NCBI GenBank assembly: GCA_900769385.1
Contig: CAAGGO010000118.1
Span: 1 to 5,643 of the forward strand
DNA: 5,643 nt
Origin: Rikenellaceae bacterium
GTDB lineage: Bacteria; Bacteroidota; Bacteroidia; Bacteroidales; UBA932
Reading direction: 5' to 3'
In this document: one piece after another, positions 1-5,410 of the stretch
Layout: every line of letters starts with the position of its first letter
Position numbering within the stretch: position 1 is the first letter of the stretch
The notes under the pieces: generated by a model
What the model was told of the DNA's origin: nothing
Databases searched by the model: none
Seen by the model: the letters and a program-made list of their open reading frames with translations, nothing else
Position numbers and translations under genes: made by a program

Positions 1-147
1 GGAGGTATGTATCTGGCGGACGGTATCGATATGACTTTCGGTGTCAATGAGACAGATCTGAAACTTTCAGGCCTTATCGTCGGTAATGAAGCAAAGGGAG
101 AGGGAAAAAACGGCGTCGGAGGAGGCGTTTATCTCGCTAATGGAATA
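1..147 (+). repeat. Two copies of a 120-nt-period coding repeat (beta-helix turns)
   Basis: Bases 1-26 and 121-146 align without gaps at 18 of 26 positions, and both encode GGxYLAxGI. The 40-residue period is what is left of a repeat series that probably continues upstream of the window. Divergence is spread over all codon positions, so the repeats are old rather than recently amplified. Confidence 0.6.
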
Positions 148-843
148 CTCCGGTTTGCTCTGTCGGATGATTTCAAGGATTTGGGTATCTATAACAATTC
201 AGCATCATATGAGGCCGCAGATATATATTCAAGTGGTAGCCAAACAACAGTACATCTGCCAAATATATCCGGAATGAATCTTACCGGTTTTGATGTGCCC
301 GGAAGTGACCTTTATTGGGTAAGGGACTTTAATGGGGAAAGGTATGAGACTTTGTTGAGAAACAATCAGGATATTGCAGACCTCATCGTTCGTTTTGATG
401 GGGCGCCGACGCTTGTCCTCGCATCCGAGCAGTGCCTCGACCTTGGTTATGACCTTGTCTTTGTAACATTGATTCCCGTTGGACTTGATGCTTTTGATAA
501 TGCGGCAGTTACGATATCATATCCTCATATAATAACAGGACAGCCTACTCAGTACCGTAAAGTAGTGCTTCATGGTACTGAACCTCAGATCGTGGGACTT
601 CCGTCAAACCACTGGCAGTTTGTGGCAACACCTTGGTCGTTCACATATCAGATTCCGACATATGATCCGCCGCATGCAGCAGAAACCTCCGGGACAGATA
701 GGAAAGACTACATCCTGATAAAGCGAAATAAAAATCAGGAAATCAACATCTCTTTCAGTCAGAACCAAGCCCAGAAGAATTATGTGACACACGATGTGTT
801 AGTGGTGAACCCAATGAAACCTGGAGGCCAATCCTCTTTCTAA
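1..843 (+). CDS. C-terminal part of a beta-helix repeat surface protein (5' end outside window)
   Basis: The reading frame is open from base 1 to a TAA at 841-843, so these 280 codons are the tail of a longer protein; the first ATG (base 7) lies inside a repeat and is not a credible start. Visible residues 1-9 (GGMYLADGI) and 41-49 (GGVYLANGI) are copies of one motif 40 residues apart. IYNNSA at 63-68 and ADIY at 73-76 resemble the end of Pmp/adhesin-like right-handed parallel beta-helices, where a GGxxY loop alternates with an IxxN turn. Residues about 100-280 are not repetitive. The stretch 187-216 (a KVVLHGT strand, a GLP turn, then WQFVATPWSFTY) recalls prealbumin-like or SpaA-like beta-sandwich modules that close many Bacteroidales and Firmicutes surface proteins; this is my inference. 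No transmembrane anchor, LPxTG motif or recognisable type IX secretion C-terminal domain is visible. The likely role is an extracellular or surface adhesin; ligand unknown. Confidence 0.7.
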   Translation, partial: GGMYLADGIDMTFGVNETDLKLSGLIVGNEAKGEGKNGVGGGVYLANGILRFALSDDFKDLGIYNNSASYEAADIYSSGSQTTVHLPNISGMNLTGFDVPGSDLYWVRDFNGERYETLLRNNQDIADLIVRFDGAPTLVLASEQCLDLGYDLVFVTLIPVGLDAFDNAAVTISYPHIITGQPTQYRKVVLHGTEPQIVGLPSNHWQFVATPWSFTYQIPTYDPPHAAETSGTDRKDYILIKRNKNQEINISFSQNQAQKNYVTHDVLVVNPMKPGGQSSF

Positions 844-864
844 GTTCACTGCAACTCCATAAGA

Positions 865-901
865 CAAGCCCTGTAACCTCATATTGAGGCTGCAGGGCTT
901 G
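865..901 (+). terminator. Hairpin downstream of the surface-protein gene; copy 1 of a related hairpin pair
   Basis: A perfect 9-bp outer stem (CAAGCCCTG at 865-873, CAGGGCTTG at 893-901) encloses a 3x3 internal loop and a 5-bp inner stem (CCTCA / TGAGG) with a TAT loop. It begins 21 nt after the stop codon at 841-843, where a terminator is expected. No clean T-run follows (the next bases are ATTGGCTTAAATT), so it may be a weak terminator, a 3'-end stabiliser or a member of a repeat family. It aligns with the hairpin at 1700-1736. Confidence 0.55.
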
Positions 902-1001
902 ATTGGCTTAAATTGTGGTTTTCATTATTATAAAGCGTAGGAATAATTTACTGTGTTTGGATATAATTTGTTGCTATCGGGAAAATAATGGCTGTATTGT
1001 T

Positions 1002-1009
1002 TATCTTTG
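1002..1009 (+). promoter_or_regulatory. Candidate Bacteroidota -7 box (TATCTTTG) for the SDR gene
   Basis: TATCTTTG matches all fixed positions of the Bacteroidota -7 consensus TAnnTTTG and ends 10 nt before the ATG at 1020. No TTG/TTTG lies at the usual 19-21 nt upstream; the nearest (967-973) is about 28 nt away, so the -33 half is poor. If functional, transcription would begin only a few bases before the start codon, giving a leaderless or near-leaderless mRNA. The bases between box and ATG are almost all A, with no Shine-Dalgarno sequence. The rest of 844-1019 shows only the hairpin and A/T-rich sequence. Confidence 0.4.
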
Positions 1010-1019
1010 AAGAAAAAAA

Positions 1020-1679
1020 ATGAAAATTCTCATTACCGGAACTTCCCAAGGGATAGGAAAAGCAATTGCAGAGATTTTTCTGCAGAACGGACATACTGTG
1101 TTTGGCATTGACAAGAATGAGGGCACTATAGAAAATCCACAGTACACCCATTACATCTGTGACATCTGCAATTACACAGCCCTTCCCCATATTGAGGGGG
1201 TGGAGATTCTGGTGAACAATGCCGGAGTGCAGAACGGCAATGACATTGATGTTAACCTTAAGGCCCTGATCCACATTACAGAGAAGTACGGATTACAGGA
1301 AAAAATACGCTCAATCCTCAACATTGGCTCGGCAAGTGCACATACAGGGTCGGAATTTCCACAATATTGCGCAAGCAAGGGCGGAGTAGTGGCATATACA
1401 AAAAATGTGGCACTCAGAGTGGCTGCATACGGTGCCACCTGCAACAGCCTTGATCCGGGAGGAGTGCTTACCCCATTGAACGATTGCGTAATCAATGATC
1501 CGGAGCTTTGGAATCAGATAATGGAACAGACACCCCTTAAGAAATGGGCAACCCCGGAAGATATTGCCCAATGGGCATATTTCCTTACCGCAGTGAACAA
1601 TTTCTGTACAGGCCAGAGCATTGTAGTTGACGGAGGCGAATCTATAAACAGCAGATTCATCTGGAAAGAGGATATATAG
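1020..1679 (+). CDS. Short-chain dehydrogenase/reductase (SDR), compact classical type
   Basis: This 219-residue protein is a probable cytoplasmic NAD(P)-dependent oxidoreductase of the classical SDR family with a single Rossmann fold. Seen directly: the cofactor motif TGTSQGIG (6-13), an acidic residue at the end of strand 2 (D31, which usually favours NAD(H) over NADP(H)), NNAG (66-69), the structural/catalytic Asn (N79), a candidate catalytic Ser (S104), the active-site YCASK (Y116, K120), a PGG segment after strand 6 (146-148), and the C-terminal GQSIVVDGGE typical of the family. The start is firm because the Rossmann motif begins within six residues of the ATG. It is shorter than the usual 240-260 residues: the segment between NNAG and N79 is about a dozen residues short, and the Ser-to-Tyr spacing is 12 rather than the common 13. 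The substrate cannot be told. Automatic annotation would probably say 3-oxoacyl-ACP reductase-like, but there are no fatty-acid genes nearby. It stands alone and converges on the GH89 gene. Confidence 0.9.
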   Translation: MKILITGTSQGIGKAIAEIFLQNGHTVFGIDKNEGTIENPQYTHYICDICNYTALPHIEGVEILVNNAGVQNGNDIDVNLKALIHITEKYGLQEKIRSILNIGSASAHTGSEFPQYCASKGGVVAYTKNVALRVAAYGATCNSLDPGGVLTPLNDCVINDPELWNQIMEQTPLKKWATPEDIAQWAYFLTAVNNFCTGQSIVVDGGESINSRFIWKEDI

Positions 1680-1699
1680 AGAGGAAATGCACAAATAAA

Positions 1700-1736
1700 C
1701 AGGCCCCGCAACCTCACGGGGAAGCTGCAGGGCTCA
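1700..1736 (-). terminator. Hairpin between convergent SDR and GH89 genes; copy 2 of the related hairpin pair
   Basis: This GC-rich hairpin lies about 20 nt after the SDR stop and about 55 nt after the GH89 stop. On the minus strand GCCCTGC pairs with GCGGGGC, with one G-U wobble, and the transcript continues into TGTTTATTTGT, so it best suits the GH89 operon. On the plus strand the same stem carries a C-A mismatch, but an alternative perfect CCCCG/CGGGG stem (1704-1708, 1717-1721) exists, so it may act in both directions. Aligned without gaps to 865-901 it matches at 27 of 37 positions. Confidence 0.55.
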
Positions 1737-1741
1737 TAAAG

Positions 1742-1764
1742 TCTGGAAAAGATATTTTACCAGA
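1742..1764 (-). terminator. Weak A/T-rich hairpin downstream of the GH89 gene
   Basis: TCTGG (1742-1746) and CCAGA (1760-1764) form a 5-bp stem that continues as AAAA/TTTT past one bulged A. On the minus strand it sits 27 nt after the GH89 stop and is followed by CTTTATG. It could assist the stronger hairpin just beyond it. Stability is low and it may be chance. Confidence 0.3.
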
Positions 1765-1791
1765 TGTCCATAACAGATACAGATATATAAT

Positions 1792-4032
1792 CTAATTTAC
1801 ATACTCACCGTATTTGGTGCTCCATTTTTCAAATGCAGCCTTAACAGTTGAAATTTCATCGGGATGAAGAATTTCTCCATAACGTTTTGGGGTGGTGATC
1901 CACTCTGTCTCCCAGTCTGCAAGCTGTGAGTAGAATTCATTTGCCCTCAGGCTCTGGCGGCCGTTGCGTAGAGGCACTGCCGCTTCATCGTATTTTTTGC
2001 CTGTAGTAAGGCATTCTCTAAGCATTGCGTAAAATTTCTCCCAGCGTGGCAAGTAATACTCGCGTGTAAGTCCGCTCCACTCTTTCCAGGCGTAGTCAAA
2101 CAGTACGTATGCCTCCGGCTGTCCGCCCCACTGGGTTACGTGCATAGAGGCATTGTAGTCATAAAGGTTGTATTCCTCTTCATTTGTTGCCCAGGCAACT
2201 GCGCTGTAGAGTCTCTCCTCAAAGCTGTACTCCTCACGGGTAAGGAGCACCTGGTCCAAATCTGCAAGAAGCTCAAGGAACAGCTGGCTGTGCCTGTCAA
2301 ATTCCTTAAGGTTACCCTTTTCAAAGGCATCTGCCGCCTTTGCGTGTATGAACTGGCCAAGGTTGCTCATAAGCTGCCTCTGCACATCCACTATATCAAA
2401 TCTGTAACCCTCTGAAGCGCCCAAAAGTTCTGCCTCCGAAAGGAGCAGACGCTGTGCCTCAACAAGGCTTTTAGGATCGTATGGGATTTTGAAACCTGAG
2501 TTAGGGCCGCTTTTCTTAGGTCTTACCGCAGGGCGGGCTGCAACTATTGAGCTCAGCTCCACTCCGTTTGTCCCTTCACGGTAAGGGTTTTCACGCAAAA
2601 GCATAAGTGCCTGGTATGCGTTTTCAGACTCTGCACCGTAGCGTCTTGTTGAGTAGTCCTTAATCCAGGCAGACAAGTCAACAGGCTCCTGGTGCACCGG
2701 CATTTCAAATGCAAGATCATAGTAGATTGGATTCTGCCCCAACCCTTCCATAAACAAACCGCTGCCAACTATGTTCTTGCCCAGTTTAACTGCGTTATAG
2801 AACTGGTTGGATGCCAACAGACCCAAATCTCCGTGCATATTTATTCTGCCGCCAAAATTGTGCAGGTTGCCCACCACATAAGGATAGCCCCAGAAACACT
2901 CTTTAACTGCATCCTGACTCTGCTTGTAATATGCGTCCGAGATATCCAAAATAATGAGGTCCTCCTCCGGAATGGCCTTTACAATATGCTCCTGCGGACT
3001 CCACCCCTGCATAATCCATTTGCTGTTGGGATTGAAATCCTTGAACAGCTTAAGCACTGCATCTGCCACAGAGTTGAGGTAGCTTACCTCCATACTTATA
3101 GGCTTGCCCTCGTGGAAAGGGTCTGTAGCGTAGAAGCCGTAGTCTCCAAAGAGCTTTTTCTGCTCCTCAAGCAAGATTCTTCCAAATTCCTGGAACAGAG
3201 GGTCGGTAGGGTCAAGCTGCGCCACTGGGTCAAATCCGCACCAGGCTGTTTTCATCTCTATTCTGGCATCCGGGAATTTCTCCTTGAACTTCACCGGCAC
3301 GCAACCGGAATATCCATGCTGGATTGGCTGCATACCCAATTCAATCTCACGGTCTATAATCTGTTTGCCAAGTGCAACGTGGCTGTCAATCCAGCTTTTA
3401 GGAAGCGGACCGCCAAAGCTCTCAATGTTGGTCATCCACTGCCAGGCAAAATAGGCAGGGCCAACAAGGTATTCACGTGCCTCCTGGTCTGTGTAGCCCA
3501 TACGCATAAGGGCATTGTACCACACCCCCTCCAAACCTACAATGGAAAGGGGCATATTTATGCCGTTCATTGCCATAAAGTCCAATTCACGCTGCCAGCG
3601 CTCCCAGTCCCACCAGGCTGCCGAGTAGCTGAATGAGCAGTAGTTGAGGTATACCCTCCATTTGGCATTTATGGTGCCGTTGAACTCCTCTGCAGGAAGA
3701 GGCAAACTGTCGGGAAGATCCATCTGGTCGCCGCACCAGCTCATATTTACCTTGCAATACTCCTTAAGGTAGTTGTAGTATGCCACCGCAAGGGAAATTG
3801 TATTGTTTCCCTGAAGTTCCACTTTTCCTCCCGATGATTTCCAGCCGTACACATCATTCCCCTCAGACGGGATTATCCTGAAATTGAACTGCTCCGAGTA
3901 TCCGGGTGTAACCCTCTCAATAAGGGCTTTTGCAGCATTTATCTGTTGTTTTTCCTTGCTGGCACAGGCAAAAAGTACCGTTGCACACAACAATGCCAAA
4001 ACAGGTCTTGAAAATTTTCCAAAAGTTTTCAT
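1792..4032 (-). CDS. Alpha-N-acetylglucosaminidase lipoprotein, glycoside hydrolase family 89 (NAGLU-like)
   Basis: Family role: release of terminal alpha-linked N-acetylglucosamine (EC 3.2.1.50), for example from heparan-type oligosaccharides or the GlcNAc-alpha-1,4-Gal caps of mucin. The product is 746 residues, close to human NAGLU (743). It starts with a lipoprotein signal peptide (MKTFGK, hydrophobic core, LFAC lipobox, Cys23). An N-terminal alpha/beta domain covers about 30-115. The TIM barrel, about 120-455, opens with the family signature WRVYLNYCSFSY. The C-terminal helical domain covers about 465-735. The two catalytic acids align with E308 in YATDPFHEG (acid/base) and E429 in FMEGLGQNP (nucleophile); their 121-residue spacing resembles 118 in the Clostridium perfringens enzyme and 130 in human. 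The frame can be read upstream to a TTG at 4071, but that overlaps the preceding gene and puts 13 extra residues before the signal peptide, so the ATG at 4032 is chosen. It lies 25 nt after the serine hydrolase stop, probably as the second gene of one operon. Family assignment is secure; the natural substrate is not determined. Confidence 0.95.
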   Translation of the reverse strand: MKTFGKFSRPVLALLCATVLFACASKEKQQINAAKALIERVTPGYSEQFNFRIIPSEGNDVYGWKSSGGKVELQGNNTISLAVAYYNYLKEYCKVNMSWCGDQMDLPDSLPLPAEEFNGTINAKWRVYLNYCSFSYSAAWWDWERWQRELDFMAMNGINMPLSIVGLEGVWYNALMRMGYTDQEAREYLVGPAYFAWQWMTNIESFGGPLPKSWIDSHVALGKQIIDREIELGMQPIQHGYSGCVPVKFKEKFPDARIEMKTAWCGFDPVAQLDPTDPLFQEFGRILLEEQKKLFGDYGFYATDPFHEGKPISMEVSYLNSVADAVLKLFKDFNPNSKWIMQGWSPQEHIVKAIPEEDLIILDISDAYYKQSQDAVKECFWGYPYVVGNLHNFGGRINMHGDLGLLASNQFYNAVKLGKNIVGSGLFMEGLGQNPIYYDLAFEMPVHQEPVDLSAWIKDYSTRRYGAESENAYQALMLLRENPYREGTNGVELSSIVAARPAVRPKKSGPNSGFKIPYDPKSLVEAQRLLLSEAELLGASEGYRFDIVDVQRQLMSNLGQFIHAKAADAFEKGNLKEFDRHSQLFLELLADLDQVLLTREEYSFEERLYSAVAWATNEEEYNLYDYNASMHVTQWGGQPEAYVLFDYAWKEWSGLTREYYLPRWEKFYAMLRECLTTGKKYDEAAVPLRNGRQSLRANEFYSQLADWETEWITTPKRYGEILHPDEISTVKAAFEKWSTKYGEYVN

Positions 4033-4035
4033 AAG

Positions 4036-4040
4036 CCTTT
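4036..4040 (-). promoter_or_regulatory. Weak ribosome-binding site supporting the GH89 start at 4032
   Basis: On the minus strand AAAGG lies three bases before the ATG at 4030-4032. The spacing is short and the match partial, but together with the lipoprotein signal that begins at this Met it supports this start over the upstream in-frame TTG at 4071, which lies inside the preceding coding region. Confidence 0.35.
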
Positions 4041-4057
4041 GATCTGTTGGTTTTAAT

Positions 4058-5215
4058 TTATTTCTCAACAATATTTTTGTGCAGGCAGGCTACCGTTTCA
4101 CGTACTATGTTGGGGAACACTTTGTCTGTAACGGAATTGCAGCCGTTTGTCATAACCACAAAACCGAACCTCTCCTGCGGATGCCAGAACATTGCGGTAT
4201 GGGCTCCAAGTGCAAGGCCATCGTGACCAACCAGTCTGTGCCCCTCAAGCATATCATTTGTACGGAGCAGTGCCATACCATAACGCTCACCCTCATAATT
4301 TGTGGTGGTAATCTCGCTCTGCATAAGGGCAGAACTCTCGCTGCTGATAATCTTCACGCCATCTAGTGTACCGCCGTTCATATGCATCATCATAACCTTT
4401 GCCAAATCCTTGGCTGAGATTTTAAGACCGCCTGTAGGTGAGAAGATTGGGGCCGAATAACCTTCCCTGTAGCTGGCCAACCCCTCTGTTATTGAAGGAT
4501 ATGCATCAGAGCGGGTATACTTGCCGGAAGAGGTGCTGTAGGTATAGATATTTACAAACCTGCTTGAATCAAGCTCGTGCACATTATGGTGCGCATACAC
4601 GCCAAGAGGCTTGAGGATATGATTTGAGATATACTGGTCAAACCTCTCCCCGCTCACTTTCTCAATTATTGCCCCTAGTGTATTGAATCCCAAGTTGCAA
4701 TACTGGTATTTTGAGCCCGGCTCATAATTGTTCCACGATTTTTCGCTAAGCGAGTCAAATGAAAAATATCCGTTGGCATCGCTCAAGCTTGACGTATGGG
4801 ATAAAAGCATCCTTACGGTTATGGGTTGCTGGGGGAAACCGGGATTCCTGAATTCCATTCCCATAAGTTCCGCAACATCTGCATCAAGGCTCAGTTTGCC
4901 CTGCTCCACCAGCTGCAGGATACCGGTAGCTGTAAACGATTTTGAAATGGATGCAATTCTAAGCACATCATTTTCTCCCCAAGGAATCCCTGCATCAAGA
5001 TCCTTATATCCTTTGGTATTGGAATAAATTATCTTGGAATCCTTCACCACAGCTACAGCCAGACCTGCCGCATTATACTTTCCAATTATGGAATCCAATT
5101 CTGCAGAAACAACAGTTTCGGCATTGGAAATCTGCTGCGCCCCTTTATTGGAATGGCAGCAACTTAGTGCCAAAGCTACAGCACAGAAAAAAAGTGTCCT
5201 CAAAACGGTTTTCAT
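4058..5215 (-). CDS. Beta-lactamase-fold serine hydrolase lipoprotein (class C / PBP4* / esterase group)
   Basis: This 385-residue exported serine hydrolase belongs to the Pfam Beta-lactamase (PF00144) / MEROPS S12 group, which includes DD-peptidases, D-aminopeptidases, esterases and class C beta-lactamases. The signal peptide MKTVLRTLFF... ends in ALSCC, so Cys19 (or Cys20) is probably lipidated. The three active-site motifs are present: SxxK as S89-I-S-K92 (nucleophile and base), YxN as Y172-C-N174, and the HxG box as H331-D-G333 within GHDGLALG, which replaces the KTG of true penicillin-binding proteins. MLLSHTSSL (136-144) is also typical. HxG rather than KTG makes a peptidase or esterase-like role likelier than antibiotic hydrolysis, though the family is poor at predicting substrate. 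The ATG at 5215 is preceded by an A/T-rich leader without a clear Shine-Dalgarno. It is first in an apparent operon with the GH89 gene, so it may act on the same glycan or glycopeptide, for example removing an acyl or peptidyl group; that is inference. Confidence 0.88.
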   Translation of the reverse strand: MKTVLRTLFFCAVALALSCCHSNKGAQQISNAETVVSAELDSIIGKYNAAGLAVAVVKDSKIIYSNTKGYKDLDAGIPWGENDVLRIASISKSFTATGILQLVEQGKLSLDADVAELMGMEFRNPGFPQQPITVRMLLSHTSSLSDANGYFSFDSLSEKSWNNYEPGSKYQYCNLGFNTLGAIIEKVSGERFDQYISNHILKPLGVYAHHNVHELDSSRFVNIYTYSTSSGKYTRSDAYPSITEGLASYREGYSAPIFSPTGGLKISAKDLAKVMMMHMNGGTLDGVKIISSESSALMQSEITTTNYEGERYGMALLRTNDMLEGHRLVGHDGLALGAHTAMFWHPQERFGFVVMTNGCNSVTDKVFPNIVRETVACLHKNIVEK

Positions 5216-5237
5216 AGTTGTATATTTTAAATTTTCC

Positions 5238-5260
5238 TTATGTAAAATATATTTACATAA
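5238..5260. promoter_or_regulatory. Perfect 9-bp inverted repeat, possible operator for the serine hydrolase-GH89 operon
   Basis: TTATGTAAA (5238-5246) and TTTACATAA (5252-5260) are exact reverse complements separated by five bases (ATATA). The centre lies 34 nt upstream of the ATG at 5215, and the right arm overlaps the candidate -7 box. The position, around the predicted transcription start, suits a dimeric repressor. In RNA it would instead form a weak A/U-rich leader hairpin. No bound regulator can be named from the sequence. Confidence 0.4.
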
Positions 5261-5289
5261 ACCTAGTGTTTACAGCTGATTTTATGCAA
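5258..5289 (-). promoter_or_regulatory. Candidate Bacteroidota promoter for the serine hydrolase-GH89 operon
   Basis: On the minus strand TTG (5287-5289) is followed after 21 nt by TAGGTTTA (5258-5265), which matches the TAnnTTTG -7 consensus at all fixed positions but the last. The spacing fits the usual Bacteroidota -33/-7 distance. The predicted start near 5253 gives a leader of roughly 35-40 nt. The inverted repeat at 5238-5260 overlaps it. Confidence 0.45.
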
Positions 5290-5350
5290 TATAAAATAAT
5301 TTATTCTTTAAGGGTGGCGTGTCCAATATTTTTACACCACAAAATACAGG

Positions 5351-5399
5351 AAAACCGGTACTGCAAAACCTTATTTTTAAGGAGTGCCATACCGGTTTT
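5351..5399 (-). terminator. Strong intrinsic terminator after the peroxiredoxin gene
   Basis: AAAACCGGTA (5351-5360) pairs perfectly with TACCGGTTTT (5390-5399). Inside are a GCA/TGC stem and a CCTTA/TAAGG stem with a TTTT loop, separated by small internal loops. It begins 11 nt beyond the peroxiredoxin stop. On the minus strand the 3' arm ends in TTTT and continues CCTGTATTTTG, which fits Rho-independent termination. The A-rich and T-rich flanks make it usable on the plus strand too. It separates the peroxiredoxin from the downstream operon. Confidence 0.75.
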
Positions 5400-5410
5400 T
5401 CATTATTATT

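Noticed and set aside
86..277. Small plus-strand frame of 63 codons inside the surface-protein gene
   Set aside because: It is out of frame with the beta-helix gene, has low-complexity content and shows no supporting signal.
962..967. TATAAT sequence upstream of the SDR, like an E. coli -10 box
   Set aside because: The primary sigma factor of Bacteroidota does not use this consensus, no TTGACA-like -35 lies at the right distance, and A/T-rich intergenic DNA often contains it by chance.
1311..1694. Minus-strand open frame opposite the SDR gene (also those at 948-1274 and 1172-1495)
   Set aside because: These are antisense shadows of the SDR, which has every family motif; their translations show no domain.
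2692..3636. Long plus-strand open frame (314 codons) opposite the GH89 gene
   Set aside because: It lies wholly antisense to a secure GH89 coding region with intact catalytic motifs. Its translation is rich in Cys and His with no recognisable domain, and nothing suggests a start signal.
4033..4071. Extension of the GH89 gene to an upstream start at 4071
   Set aside because: The codon there is TTG, it overlaps the end of the serine hydrolase gene, and it would place 13 residues in front of a normal lipoprotein signal peptide.
4058..5215. Reading the serine hydrolase as a true beta-lactamase resistance gene
   Set aside because: The third motif is HDG rather than KTG, and the gene is coupled to a glycosidase; the S12 group is dominated by peptidases and esterases, so a resistance call is not supported.
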